Assembly: GCF_016862675.1 (NCBI RefSeq)
Contig: NZ_BONK01000023.1
Location: forward strand, 1 to 34,109
Origin: Cellulomonas chitinilytica
GTDB taxonomy: Bacteria; Actinomycetota; Actinomycetes; Actinomycetales; Cellulomonadaceae
Reading direction: 5' to 3'
DNA length: 34,109 nt
The position numbers were made by a program, and so were the translations under genes. Positions 7,158 to 14,132 of this stretch are shown piece after piece. The notes under the pieces are model-generated. The model searched no databases and had not been told where the DNA came from. It saw only the letters and a list, made by a program, of their open reading frames with translations. How positions within the stretch are numbered: the stretch's first letter is position 1; the number at the start of each line of letters is the position of its first letter.

Positions 7158-8249
7158 GTGGCCGACGAGCAGATCAGGGTCCTGGTGGTCGAGGACGACG
7201 TCGACACCGCGCTGTACGTGCGCACCGTGCTCGCCCGGCGCGGCGGCATGGACGTCACCGTGGCCCACGAGCCCATGTCGGCGCTCGAGGAGGTCGCGCG
7301 GCGGCAGTTCGACGTGGTCCTCACCGACATCCAGATGCCCGGCATGAGCGGGCTCGACCTGCTCGGCGAGCTCCGGTCCCGCGCCGCGGGCGTCCCCGTC
7401 GCCGTCATGACCGCCTTCGCGAGCGTCGATTACGCCGTCGAGGCCCTGCGCCGCGACGCCGACGAGTTCCTCGTGAAGCCCGTCGCCGCGGCGACCCTGC
7501 TCGAGAAGATCACGGCCCTGGCCGTCGAGGGCCGTCGACGCCGCGAGTCCGCCGGCCCCGGCGACGTCGTGCTCGCGATCGGCGCGCACCCCGACGACGT
7601 CGAGATCGGCGTCGGCGCGACACTCGCCTCCCACCGGGCCGTCGGCGACACCGTCGTCATCCTCACGCTCTCCGGCGGCGCGGTCGGCGGCGACGCGGAC
7701 GCCCGGCGGCACGAGGCCCTCGCGTCGGCGGCCGTCATCGGTGCCCGCCTGTACCTGCACGACTTCGAGGACACCCGCCTCGACCCCGCGGCGGGGCTCA
7801 CCACGACGATCGAGGAGACGATCCGCGAGGTCGCGCCCACGATCGTGTACACGCACTCGTCGCACGACTGGCACCAGGACCACCGCGCGGTGCACCAGGC
7901 CGTCGAGATCGCCGCCCGCAAGGTGCCCGTGCTCGCCTGCTTCCAGAGCCCGTCGTGCACGGTCGACTTCCGCCCCACCCGGTTCGTCCCGGTCGACGGG
8001 TTCGTCGAGACGAAGCTCGACATGCTCGCCGCGTTCTCCTCGCAGGCGCATCGCGACTACATGGAGCCGGACCTCGTGCGGGCGACCGCCCGGTACTGGT
8101 CGCGGTTCGGCACCGGGCACTACGCGGAGCCGCTCGAGACGGTCCGCGCCGCCGCGATGCTCGTCGGGCGCACCTCCACCGCCGGCGTCGCGGGCATCGC
8201 GGTCGCGTCCGAGGCGCAGTGCCCCGGCGAGCACGGCGTCCCGACGTGA
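7158..8249 (+). CDS. Response-regulator receiver domain fused to a PIG-L (LmbE-like) deacetylase
   Basis: A 363-residue two-domain protein. Residues 6-122 form a CheY-like receiver: acidic pocket E12/D13/D14, phosphoacceptor Asp57 in VLTDIQMPG, Thr85 and Lys107 in VKP, all intact. After a short basic linker, residues 137-350 form a PIG-L deacetylase with the zinc-binding AHPDD motif (143-147), a strand typical of the family (VVILTLSGGAVGG) and the HQDH segment that supplies a further zinc histidine. PIG-L enzymes de-N-acetylate GlcNAc-containing substrates (MshB, Bca/LmbE, GPI pathway). Receivers normally drive DNA-binding or c-di-GMP outputs; here phosphorylation may gate a deacetylase. GTG 7158 follows GGGGAGG by eight bases. 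It is the first gene of the cluster that ends with a histidine kinase. Domain calls are firm; substrate and allosteric control are inference. Confidence 0.9.
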   Translation: MADEQIRVLVVEDDVDTALYVRTVLARRGGMDVTVAHEPMSALEEVARRQFDVVLTDIQMPGMSGLDLLGELRSRAAGVPVAVMTAFASVDYAVEALRRDADEFLVKPVAAATLLEKITALAVEGRRRRESAGPGDVVLAIGAHPDDVEIGVGATLASHRAVGDTVVILTLSGGAVGGDADARRHEALASAAVIGARLYLHDFEDTRLDPAAGLTTTIEETIREVAPTIVYTHSSHDWHQDHRAVHQAVEIAARKVPVLACFQSPSCTVDFRPTRFVPVDGFVETKLDMLAAFSSQAHRDYMEPDLVRATARYWSRFGTGHYAEPLETVRAAAMLVGRTSTAGVAGIAVASEAQCPGEHGVPT

Positions 8250-8335
8250 GGACCGCGAGCGCGACCACCACGACCAGCACCACCAGCGCGACCAGCAAGG
8301 GCCACGGACGGGCGGACGACGGGACGGTGCGATGA
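8246..8335 (+). CDS. Possible 29-residue micro-ORF bridging two operon genes
   Basis: A GTG at 8246 overlaps the stop of the receiver-PIG-L gene (GTGA), and the frame runs 29 codons to a TGA at 8333-8335 that overlaps the ATG of the ATP-grasp gene (ATGA). The peptide would be Thr/Ser-rich (RTASATTTTSTTSATSKGHG and so on) with no recognisable domain. The four-base overlap style is the same as at every later junction of this operon, which is the only support. It may be translated merely to carry ribosomes across the gap, or not be a gene at all. Confidence 0.25.
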   Translation: MRTASATTTTSTTSATSKGHGRADDGTVR

Positions 8336-9297
8336 CGCGGGTGCTGGTCACAGGTGCAGGCGGCCCCGCCGGGGTCGCCGTCATCCGGTCGCTGCTGCGC
8401 CGCGGTGACGTCGAGGTGTTCGCCGCCGACATGGACCGCTGGGCGAGCGCCATCTACCTGGTGCCGCCCGCGTACCGCCGGCTCGTCCCGGCCGGGCGCG
8501 CCGACCACTTCGTCGACACCGTCCGGCAGATGTGCCGCGACGACCGCATCGACGTGCTGTTCCCCACGGTCGACGTCGAGCTGCCGCGCCTCGCGGCCGT
8601 GCGGGACGAGCTCGCCGCGGACGGCACCGTGCTCGCGTCGCCCGCGCTGCGCACGCTCGAGACGTGCCTCGACAAGCTGACCCTCGCGCGGGCGTGCGAG
8701 CGGACCGTGCGGGTGCCCCGCACCGAGCTCGTCGGGACCCCGCAGGCGGTGTCCGGCTGGGACTTCCCGGTGATCGTCAAGCCGCGCCGGGGGGCGGGCT
8801 CGCGCGGCGTGCGCACCGTGTTCACCGCCGCCGAGCTGGACGCCGTGCACTCCGACGAGGACCTGCTCGTCCAGGAGATGCTGCCGGGCGACGAGTTCTC
8901 CGTGGACGTGCTCGCCGGGCTCGACGGGAACGTCGTCGCGGCCGTGCCGCGCGCCCGCCTGCGGGTCGACTCCGGCGTGGCCGTCGCGGGCGTCACGGTG
9001 CACGACGACGAGCTCGTCGAGACCGCGTCGGCGGTCGCCCGCGCGATCGGCCTCACGACCGTCGCGAACATCCAGCTCAAGCGGGACGCCGAGGGGCGGC
9101 CCGCGCTCCTCGAGGTCAACCCCCGCTTCCCGGGGGCGATGCCGCTGACCATCGCGTCGGGCGTCGACATGCCGTCCCTCACGCTCGACGCCGTGCTCGG
9201 CCGCCCGGTCCCCGACCACGTCGACTTCGCGGAGGTCGCGAACGTCCGGTACCTCGAGGACGTGTTCCTGCCGGTCGACGAGATCCTGCCCGGCTGA
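8332..9297 (+). CDS. ATP-grasp domain protein (carboxylate-amine ligase type)
   Basis: A 321-residue ATP-grasp protein of the carbamoyl-phosphate-synthase-like class. The N-terminus is a Rossmann-like pre-ATP-grasp domain (VLVTGAGGPAGVAVIRSLL, residues 4-22). The ATP-grasp core shows DFPVIVKPRRGAGSRGV (nucleotide-binding lysine and Gly-rich loop), LLVQEMLPGDEFSVDVLA (adenine-binding hinge) and LLEVNPRFPG with the Glu/Asn that hold magnesium. Such enzymes join a carboxylate to an amine or similar nucleophile through an acylphosphate. The substrate cannot be read from the sequence; in a glycan cluster it could attach an amino acid to an amino sugar freed by the PIG-L domain. The ATG at 8332 follows a weak ribosome site, and the stop overlaps the start of the PHP gene (ATG at 9297 within TGATG). 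Confidence 0.88.
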   Translation: MTRVLVTGAGGPAGVAVIRSLLRRGDVEVFAADMDRWASAIYLVPPAYRRLVPAGRADHFVDTVRQMCRDDRIDVLFPTVDVELPRLAAVRDELAADGTVLASPALRTLETCLDKLTLARACERTVRVPRTELVGTPQAVSGWDFPVIVKPRRGAGSRGVRTVFTAAELDAVHSDEDLLVQEMLPGDEFSVDVLAGLDGNVVAAVPRARLRVDSGVAVAGVTVHDDELVETASAVARAIGLTTVANIQLKRDAEGRPALLEVNPRFPGAMPLTIASGVDMPSLTLDAVLGRPVPDHVDFAEVANVRYLEDVFLPVDEILPG

Positions 9298-10088
9298 TGG
9301 CCGCCGTGCCCGGACCCAGGTCGTCGCCCGTCGACGCCCGGCCACCGTCGCTGCGCGGGGACCACCACGTGCACTCGTCGTTCTCCGACGACGCCGTCAG
9401 CACACCGGCCGAGAACCTCGCCGCCGCCGTCGCCGCCGGCCTCGACACGATCCGGATGGTCGACCACGTCCGGCTCACCACCACGTACGTCCCGGACTTC
9501 CTGTCCGTGGTGCGCGCCCTGCCGCCCGTCGACGGGCTCACCGTCCTCACCGGCGTCGAGGCGAAGATCCTCGACGCGAGCGGTGCCGTCGACGCCCCGC
9601 CCGAGGTGCTCGCCGCGCTCGGCACCGGCCACGGCGCCGACCGGGTCCTGCTCGCCGACCACCAGTTCCCCGGCACCGACGGCCCCTGGAGCCCGCGGGT
9701 CGTCACGCAGCTCATCGAGGACGGGTTCGCGCCGCCCGACGCCGTCGAGATGCTCGTCACCGCGACGATCCGCGCGGTCCGCCGGGTCGGCCGCGCGCAG
9801 CTCGCGCACCCGTTCTCGCTGCTGCCCAAGATCGGCCTGACCGAGGACGACGTGCCCGACGAGCTCCTCGACGCGCTCGCGGACGTCGCCGTCGCGACCG
9901 GGACCCCCGTGGAGGTCAACGAGAAGTGGCGCTGCCCCGGCGAACGGGTCGTCGCCCGGTGGTGGGGCGCGGGCGTCGAGCTCGTCGCGTCGACCGACGC
10001 CCACGTCGCGACCGACGTCGGCGTCTACACGTGGCTGAGCCCCGTCAGGTCCGGGCCCGCTCCTGGGGACGTGGACGGGCGCCGGTGA
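9297..10088 (+). CDS. PHP domain phosphoesterase
   Basis: A 263-residue PHP (polymerase and histidinol phosphatase) family protein. The metal-binding motifs are all recognisable: HVH at residues 24-26, DH at 56-57, Glu88 in GVEAKI, DH at 121-122, AHPF near 170 and STDAH near the C-terminus. Stand-alone PHP proteins of this size are metal-dependent phosphatases or phosphodiesterases such as histidinol phosphatase or YciV/RNase AM. There are no histidine-biosynthesis neighbours, so the substrate is probably a sugar phosphate or other phosphoester in the pathway of this operon; that is inference. The start ATG overlaps the ATP-grasp stop and its own TGA overlaps the GTG of the glycosyltransferase gene, so translation is coupled on both sides. 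Confidence 0.87.
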   Translation: MAAVPGPRSSPVDARPPSLRGDHHVHSSFSDDAVSTPAENLAAAVAAGLDTIRMVDHVRLTTTYVPDFLSVVRALPPVDGLTVLTGVEAKILDASGAVDAPPEVLAALGTGHGADRVLLADHQFPGTDGPWSPRVVTQLIEDGFAPPDAVEMLVTATIRAVRRVGRAQLAHPFSLLPKIGLTEDDVPDELLDALADVAVATGTPVEVNEKWRCPGERVVARWWGAGVELVASTDAHVATDVGVYTWLSPVRSGPAPGDVDGRR

Positions 10089-11569
10089 ACGACACGTGGC
10101 GCGCCGCGCTCGTCGCGCTCTTCGTCGTCCTCGTCGGCCTCGGGGTCGTGCCGGTCCTGGCCGGCGTCTACCAGTACCTGCTCGTGCCCGTGCACGCGTT
10201 CCGCAACCACCTGTCCCGCTCGCGGCCCCACCTGCCGAACGTCGTCATCGTGGTGCCCGCATGGAACGAGGGTGCGGTCCTGGGGGCGTCGCTCGACCGG
10301 CTCATGCACCTCGAGTACCCGGCCGACCGGCTGCGCGTGTACGTCGTCGACGACGCGTCCACGGACGACACCCCCGACGTGGTGCTGGCGAAGGCCGCGC
10401 AGTACCCCGGCCAGGTCGTGCACCTGCGCCGCGAGCAGGGCGGCCAGGGCAAGGCGCACACCCTCAACCACGGGATCCAGGTCGCGCTCGCGGACGACTG
10501 GATGCAGGCGCTGCTCATCATGGACGCCGACGTCATCTACCGGCCCGACTCGCTGCGCCGCATGACCCGCCACCTCGCCGACGAGCGGGTCGGCGCCGTG
10601 ACGGCGTTCATCCGCGAGGGCAGCGCACGCCCGGGGGCCGTGGCCCGGTTCATCGGCTACGAGTACGTGACGGCCCAGGCGGCGGCTCGGCGCGCGCAGA
10701 ACGTCATGGGCGCGATGGCGTGCCTCGCGGGCGGCGCGCAGCTGCACTCGCGCGCGAACCTCGAGGCCGTCGGCGGCCGGATCGACACGTCCACCCTCGC
10801 GGAGGACACGTTCACCACGTTCCTCACGCAGCTCGACGGGCGGCGCGTCGTGTTCGACGGGGCCGCGGTCGTGCTCGCCGAGGAGCCCGACTCGGTGCGG
10901 GCCCTGTGGAAGCAGCGGGTGCGCTGGGCGCGCGGCAACGTGCACATCACCCGGCGGTTCCGGCGCGTGTGGTTCCGCCCGTCGCGCGCTCACCGGCTCG
11001 GCTCGGTCGAGTTCGGGGTCATCTGGTTCTCCATCTACCTGCTGCCCGTCGCGATGACCCTGGCCGCGGTCGGGCTCGTCGGGCTGTACGTGTCGGACGC
11101 CGTCGCGGCGACCCAGGTGTTCCGTGGCCTGTGGTGGGTCGCCGTGGTCGCGTACGTCTTCATCACGACCATGACCCTGCTGATCGACCCCGACACCGCC
11201 CGCCGGTCGTGGCTCGAGGGCCTGACGTTCCCGGGCCTCGGCGCGCTCGTCGTCATGGTCGCCGCCTGGTTCCCCGGGTTCTGGGAGACCACCGTCCCCG
11301 GCTGGTTCGGCCTGAGCCTGAGCCCGACGGGTCTCGTGCTGTGGACCCTGCTGCTGTACACCTGGACGGTCCTGGCGATGGGGCTCGCGTGGCTGGTCAA
11401 GACGGTCGAAGGGGTGGGCGCCGTCCGGTGGCTCACCAAGCCGTTGCTGTACGTGGTGGGGTTCGGGCCCGTGCTCTGCGCCATCACGCTGGACGCGTAC
11501 GTCAAGGAGTGGCAGGGGGCCTCTCAGGTCTGGGACAAGACCGTGAAGACGGGCAAGGTGATGGGATGA
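10085..11569 (+). CDS. Membrane GT2-family glycosyltransferase (processive type)
   Basis: A 494-residue inner-membrane glycosyltransferase. An N-terminal helix (about residues 7-33) precedes a cytoplasmic GT2 domain with VVIVVPAWNEG (53-63), the UDP-binding VVDDAST (DD at 89-90), the DAD metal motif (147-149), the acceptor-site ED in TLAEDTFTT (240-241) and QRVRW (277-281), the Q-x-x-R-W signature of processive synthases such as PgaC/IcaA, BcsA and hyaluronan synthase. Five or so C-terminal hydrophobic helices follow. It is therefore expected to polymerise a sugar from a nucleotide donor and extrude it. Which sugar is unknown; the PIG-L domain in the operon hints at GlcNAc. The start GTG 10085 overlaps the PHP stop, and the TGA overlaps the ATG of the next gene. 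Confidence 0.9.
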   Translation: MNDTWRAALVALFVVLVGLGVVPVLAGVYQYLLVPVHAFRNHLSRSRPHLPNVVIVVPAWNEGAVLGASLDRLMHLEYPADRLRVYVVDDASTDDTPDVVLAKAAQYPGQVVHLRREQGGQGKAHTLNHGIQVALADDWMQALLIMDADVIYRPDSLRRMTRHLADERVGAVTAFIREGSARPGAVARFIGYEYVTAQAAARRAQNVMGAMACLAGGAQLHSRANLEAVGGRIDTSTLAEDTFTTFLTQLDGRRVVFDGAAVVLAEEPDSVRALWKQRVRWARGNVHITRRFRRVWFRPSRAHRLGSVEFGVIWFSIYLLPVAMTLAAVGLVGLYVSDAVAATQVFRGLWWVAVVAYVFITTMTLLIDPDTARRSWLEGLTFPGLGALVVMVAAWFPGFWETTVPGWFGLSLSPTGLVLWTLLLYTWTVLAMGLAWLVKTVEGVGAVRWLTKPLLYVVGFGPVLCAITLDAYVKEWQGASQVWDKTVKTGKVMG

Positions 11570-11727
11570 GCACGGACGACGAGCGCCGCTGGGCGACGTT
11601 GACGGCCGACGCGCTCGAGGACGAGACGCGGCACAACGCCCGGTGGGAGCGGCGGCTGCTGCTCCTCGGGCTGGTCGCGGCGGCGGTCACGGTCGTGGTG
11701 CTGCTGCTGCACGGGGTCGTCGCGTGA
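11566..11727 (+). CDS. Small single-helix membrane protein in the glycosyltransferase operon
   Basis: A 53-residue protein beginning MSTDDERRWATL. The first 33 residues are charged, and residues 33-53 (LLLLGLVAAAVTVVVLLLHG) form one strongly hydrophobic helix at the very C-terminus, a tail-anchored layout with the N-terminus probably in the cytoplasm. Start and stop overlap the neighbouring genes by four bases each (ATGA and GTGA), and third-position GC is like that of its neighbours, which argues that it is real. No family is recognised. By position and size it could be an accessory subunit of the glycosyltransferase, as short membrane peptides are for other exopolysaccharide synthases, but this is inference. 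Confidence 0.75.
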   Translation: MSTDDERRWATLTADALEDETRHNARWERRLLLLGLVAAAVTVVVLLLHGVVA

Positions 11728-12089
11728 GCGTGCGGGTGCTCGTCGTGGACGACGAGGCCGACGAGCTGGCCCTGCTCACCACGCACCTGCGCCGCGCGGG
11801 CTGCGACGTCGTCGCCGTGGTGAGCGCCGAGGAGGCGCTGGCGGACGACGACCACCTCGCCGTCGACGTCGCGTTCGTCGACCTGCGGCTGCCCGGCATG
11901 GACGGGTGGGCGCTCATCCGGCGGCTGCACGAGCACCGCCCCGGGCTGCCGGTCGTGGTGACGTCGGTGCTCGACCCGGAGGACTACCCGGTGGTCGACG
12001 CGGTGCTGCCGAAGCCCTTCACGGGCGCGGGGGTGCGGCACGCGCTCGACACGGCGGTGCCGGCCTGGTCGGGCGGGGGGAGCGCATGA
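11724..12089 (+). CDS. Single-domain response regulator (receiver only)
   Basis: A 121-residue CheY-like receiver without an output domain. The acidic pair D9/D10 (VVDDE), the phosphoacceptor Asp53 in AFVDLRLPG, Thr80/Ser81 and Lys97 in LPKPF are conserved, so it should be phosphorylated. Stand-alone receivers act by protein contact or as phosphate shuttles. Here it sits directly between the small membrane protein and the histidine kinase with four-base overlaps on both sides. Together with the receiver-PIG-L protein this gives two receivers for one kinase, so it may be a phosphate sink, a relay step, or a direct regulator of the glycosyltransferase. The start is GTG 11724. Confidence 0.9.
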   Translation: MSVRVLVVDDEADELALLTTHLRRAGCDVVAVVSAEEALADDDHLAVDVAFVDLRLPGMDGWALIRRLHEHRPGLPVVVTSVLDPEDYPVVDAVLPKPFTGAGVRHALDTAVPAWSGGGSA

Positions 12090-13927
12090 GCGGCGAGGTG
12101 CCGGTCGTGCGTCCGCCGGCGGGCGGACCCGGCGCGGCCGGCGCGGCCGGCGTGCTGCCCGGGGGCGTGCGCGACGACCTCTCCGAGGGGGGCTCCCGCT
12201 ACCTGGTGAGGATCAGCCGGTTCCTCGGCCCGGACGCCGGGGTCGTGGAGCGCCAGCTGCCGTTCCTGTTCGTCTACACGATCGGCGTCCTCACGACGCT
12301 GTCCCCGGCCGTGCCCGTCACCCGTCCCGGGTCCGTCGTCGCGTCCGTCGTGGTCGTCGTCGCCCAAGCCGTGCTCGCCCGCGTCCTGCCCTGGGGCCGG
12401 TGGCCCGTCGCGGCGCAGGACGTGCTGCCGATCCTGCAGATCCTCGCCGTCGCGCTCGTCCGGGACGGCACGGGCGGGGTCGGCTCGTACTGCACGACGA
12501 TGGTCTTCCTGCCCGTCATCGCACTGGCCGCCCAGCCGGGTCGCCGGGGCGTCTTCATCGTCGCCGTCAGCATGATCGGTGTCGTCCTGCTCCCCGTCGT
12601 CTTCGACCCGGACGTGCCGATCTCGGCGAACCTCGTGATCCGCAGCCTCTACCTCGCGCTCGTCGGCGTCGTCATCGCCGTCACCGTCGACGAGATCACC
12701 GACCGGCTCCGGGCCCGCACCGCGTCCATCGACACCCTGCGGGCCTCGCAGGAGGCGCTCCTCGAACGCACCCGCGCCGACGCCCGCGAGCTCGCGCGGG
12801 TCGCGAACGCCCGGCGCGCCGCACGCGACCAGCTGATCTCCGTCATCGACTCCGCCACCGAGCAGGCGATCATCGCGACCGACGCCACCGGCCTCGTCGA
12901 GGTGTTCAACGCCGGCGCCGAGCACCTGCTCGGGTACGCCGAGGGTGAGGTCGTGCACCGCATGCGCCTCACCGACTTCCACGTCCGCGACGAGCTCGAC
13001 GCCCGCCGGCGGGAGCTGTTCCAGGACGCCTCGACGGTCGACGAGCCGATGGCGCTGCTCGCCCCGCTGGTCGCACCGGCGCTGGCGGGCCGCCCGGAGA
13101 TCCGGGACTGGACCTACGAGCGCAGGGACGGCTCGCAGGTGCTCGTCCGGCTCGCGGTGACCCGCCGGACGGAGGCCGACGGGAGCGTCTCGGGCTACGT
13201 CGTCGTCGCCACCGACATCACCGAGGAGCAGGAGGCGGCCCGGCTCAAGGACGAGTTCGTCAGCCTCGTCAGCCACGAGCTGCGCACGCCGCTGACCTCG
13301 GTGCTCGGCTACCTGGAGCTCCTGCAGGACGGCACCGACCCGCTCACCGACGAGCAGCGCGAGTACGTCGAGGTCATCGAGCGCAACGCCCGCCGCCAGC
13401 TGCGGCTCGTCGGCGACCTGCTGCTCACCGCCCAGGTCGACGCCGGGACGTTCGCGATCGCCCCGCTGCCGGTCGACCTCGCGGACGTCGTGCGCGCCGC
13501 GGTCGTGTCGGCGGCGCCGGTCGCCGAGCAGTCCGGGGTGGTCCTCGAGGTCGCCGCGCAGTCCGCGCCGGCCGTCGCGGACGCCCAGCGGATCTCCCAG
13601 GCCGTCGACAACCTCATCTCCAACGCCCTGAAGTTCACGCCCGCGGGCGGCAGGGTCGTCGTCGAGTGCGCGCCCGTGCTCGACGGCGGCGCGCGCCTGG
13701 CCGTCTCGGACACCGGCATCGGCATCGCGCCCGACGAGCTCAGCCGACTGACCACACGCTTCTTCCGGGCGACGACCGCGACCCGGCGTGCCATCCCCGG
13801 CGTCGGTCTGGGCCTCGCGATCACCAAGGCGGTCGTCGAGGCCCACGGCGGGACGCTCGACATCCTCAGCTCCGTCGGCGAGGGCACCACGTTCGCGATC
13901 GCCCTCCCGGCCACGCCGCCCACCTGA
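12086..13927 (+). CDS. Membrane sensor histidine kinase with PAS domain
   Basis: A 613-residue kinase. After a Pro/Gly-rich cytoplasmic tail, residues about 58-203 contain five to six hydrophobic helices, a multi-span sensor without a large outer domain. A helical linker (205-250) leads to a PAS domain (about 251-380), then the HisKA dimerisation helix with FVSLVSHELRTPLTSVLGYL (phosphorylatable His397) and an HATPase_c domain with N-box DNLISNALKF, G1 DTGIGI, FFRAT and G2 GVGLGLAI. All catalytic motifs are intact. The multi-helix sensor suggests detection of a membrane or cell-envelope signal. The ATG at 12086 overlaps the stop of the receiver gene, and it is the last gene of the operon. It is the likely phosphodonor for the receivers at 7158 and 11724, the nearest ones. 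Confidence 0.92.
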   Translation: MSGEVPVVRPPAGGPGAAGAAGVLPGGVRDDLSEGGSRYLVRISRFLGPDAGVVERQLPFLFVYTIGVLTTLSPAVPVTRPGSVVASVVVVVAQAVLARVLPWGRWPVAAQDVLPILQILAVALVRDGTGGVGSYCTTMVFLPVIALAAQPGRRGVFIVAVSMIGVVLLPVVFDPDVPISANLVIRSLYLALVGVVIAVTVDEITDRLRARTASIDTLRASQEALLERTRADARELARVANARRAARDQLISVIDSATEQAIIATDATGLVEVFNAGAEHLLGYAEGEVVHRMRLTDFHVRDELDARRRELFQDASTVDEPMALLAPLVAPALAGRPEIRDWTYERRDGSQVLVRLAVTRRTEADGSVSGYVVVATDITEEQEAARLKDEFVSLVSHELRTPLTSVLGYLELLQDGTDPLTDEQREYVEVIERNARRQLRLVGDLLLTAQVDAGTFAIAPLPVDLADVVRAAVVSAAPVAEQSGVVLEVAAQSAPAVADAQRISQAVDNLISNALKFTPAGGRVVVECAPVLDGGARLAVSDTGIGIAPDELSRLTTRFFRATTATRRAIPGVGLGLAITKAVVEAHGGTLDILSSVGEGTTFAIALPATPPT

Positions 13928-13953
13928 CGCCCGCCCGCGCCGCCCACCTGACG
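13914..13953 (+). repeat. Tandem duplication spanning the stop codon of the histidine kinase gene
   Basis: CGCCGCCCACCTGACG occurs at 13914-13929 (covering the last codons and stop) and again, identical, at 13938-13953, a period of 24 bases. The second copy repeats the PPT-stop end of the gene in the same frame. Confidence 0.8.
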
Positions 13954-14079
13954 ACCCGTCGCCCGGCCCTGTCCGGAGCCCTTCGCCGACCGGTCCGCAC
14001 CGCATGTATCTGGACGGATGTGCAGGTCCCCTTCTGCCCGTGCGCCGAGACACGGCGCCTCGGACACCACCCGGGACAG

Positions 14080-14108
14080 GCGCGCGGAACCCCGTGCGCG
14101 CGGAACCC
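14080..14108 (+). repeat. 13-bp perfect direct repeat upstream of the FAD oxidoreductase gene
   Basis: GCGCGCGGAACCC at 14080-14092 is repeated exactly at 14096-14108, a period of 16 bases. It ends 24 bases before the ATG at 14133 and could be a regulator site in the leader. The 205-base spacer before this gene holds no other clear element beyond the kinase stop duplication; no terminator of the upstream operon is evident. Confidence 0.5.
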
Positions 14109-14132
14109 GGGTCAGGACGACGAAGGACGACG

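Noticed and set aside
8250..8330. A hydrophobic, membrane-helix-like reading on the minus strand in the operon gap
   Set aside because: No start codon with a ribosome site lies nearby, and the V/L-rich reading is simply the complement of GAC/CAC-rich repeats on the plus strand.
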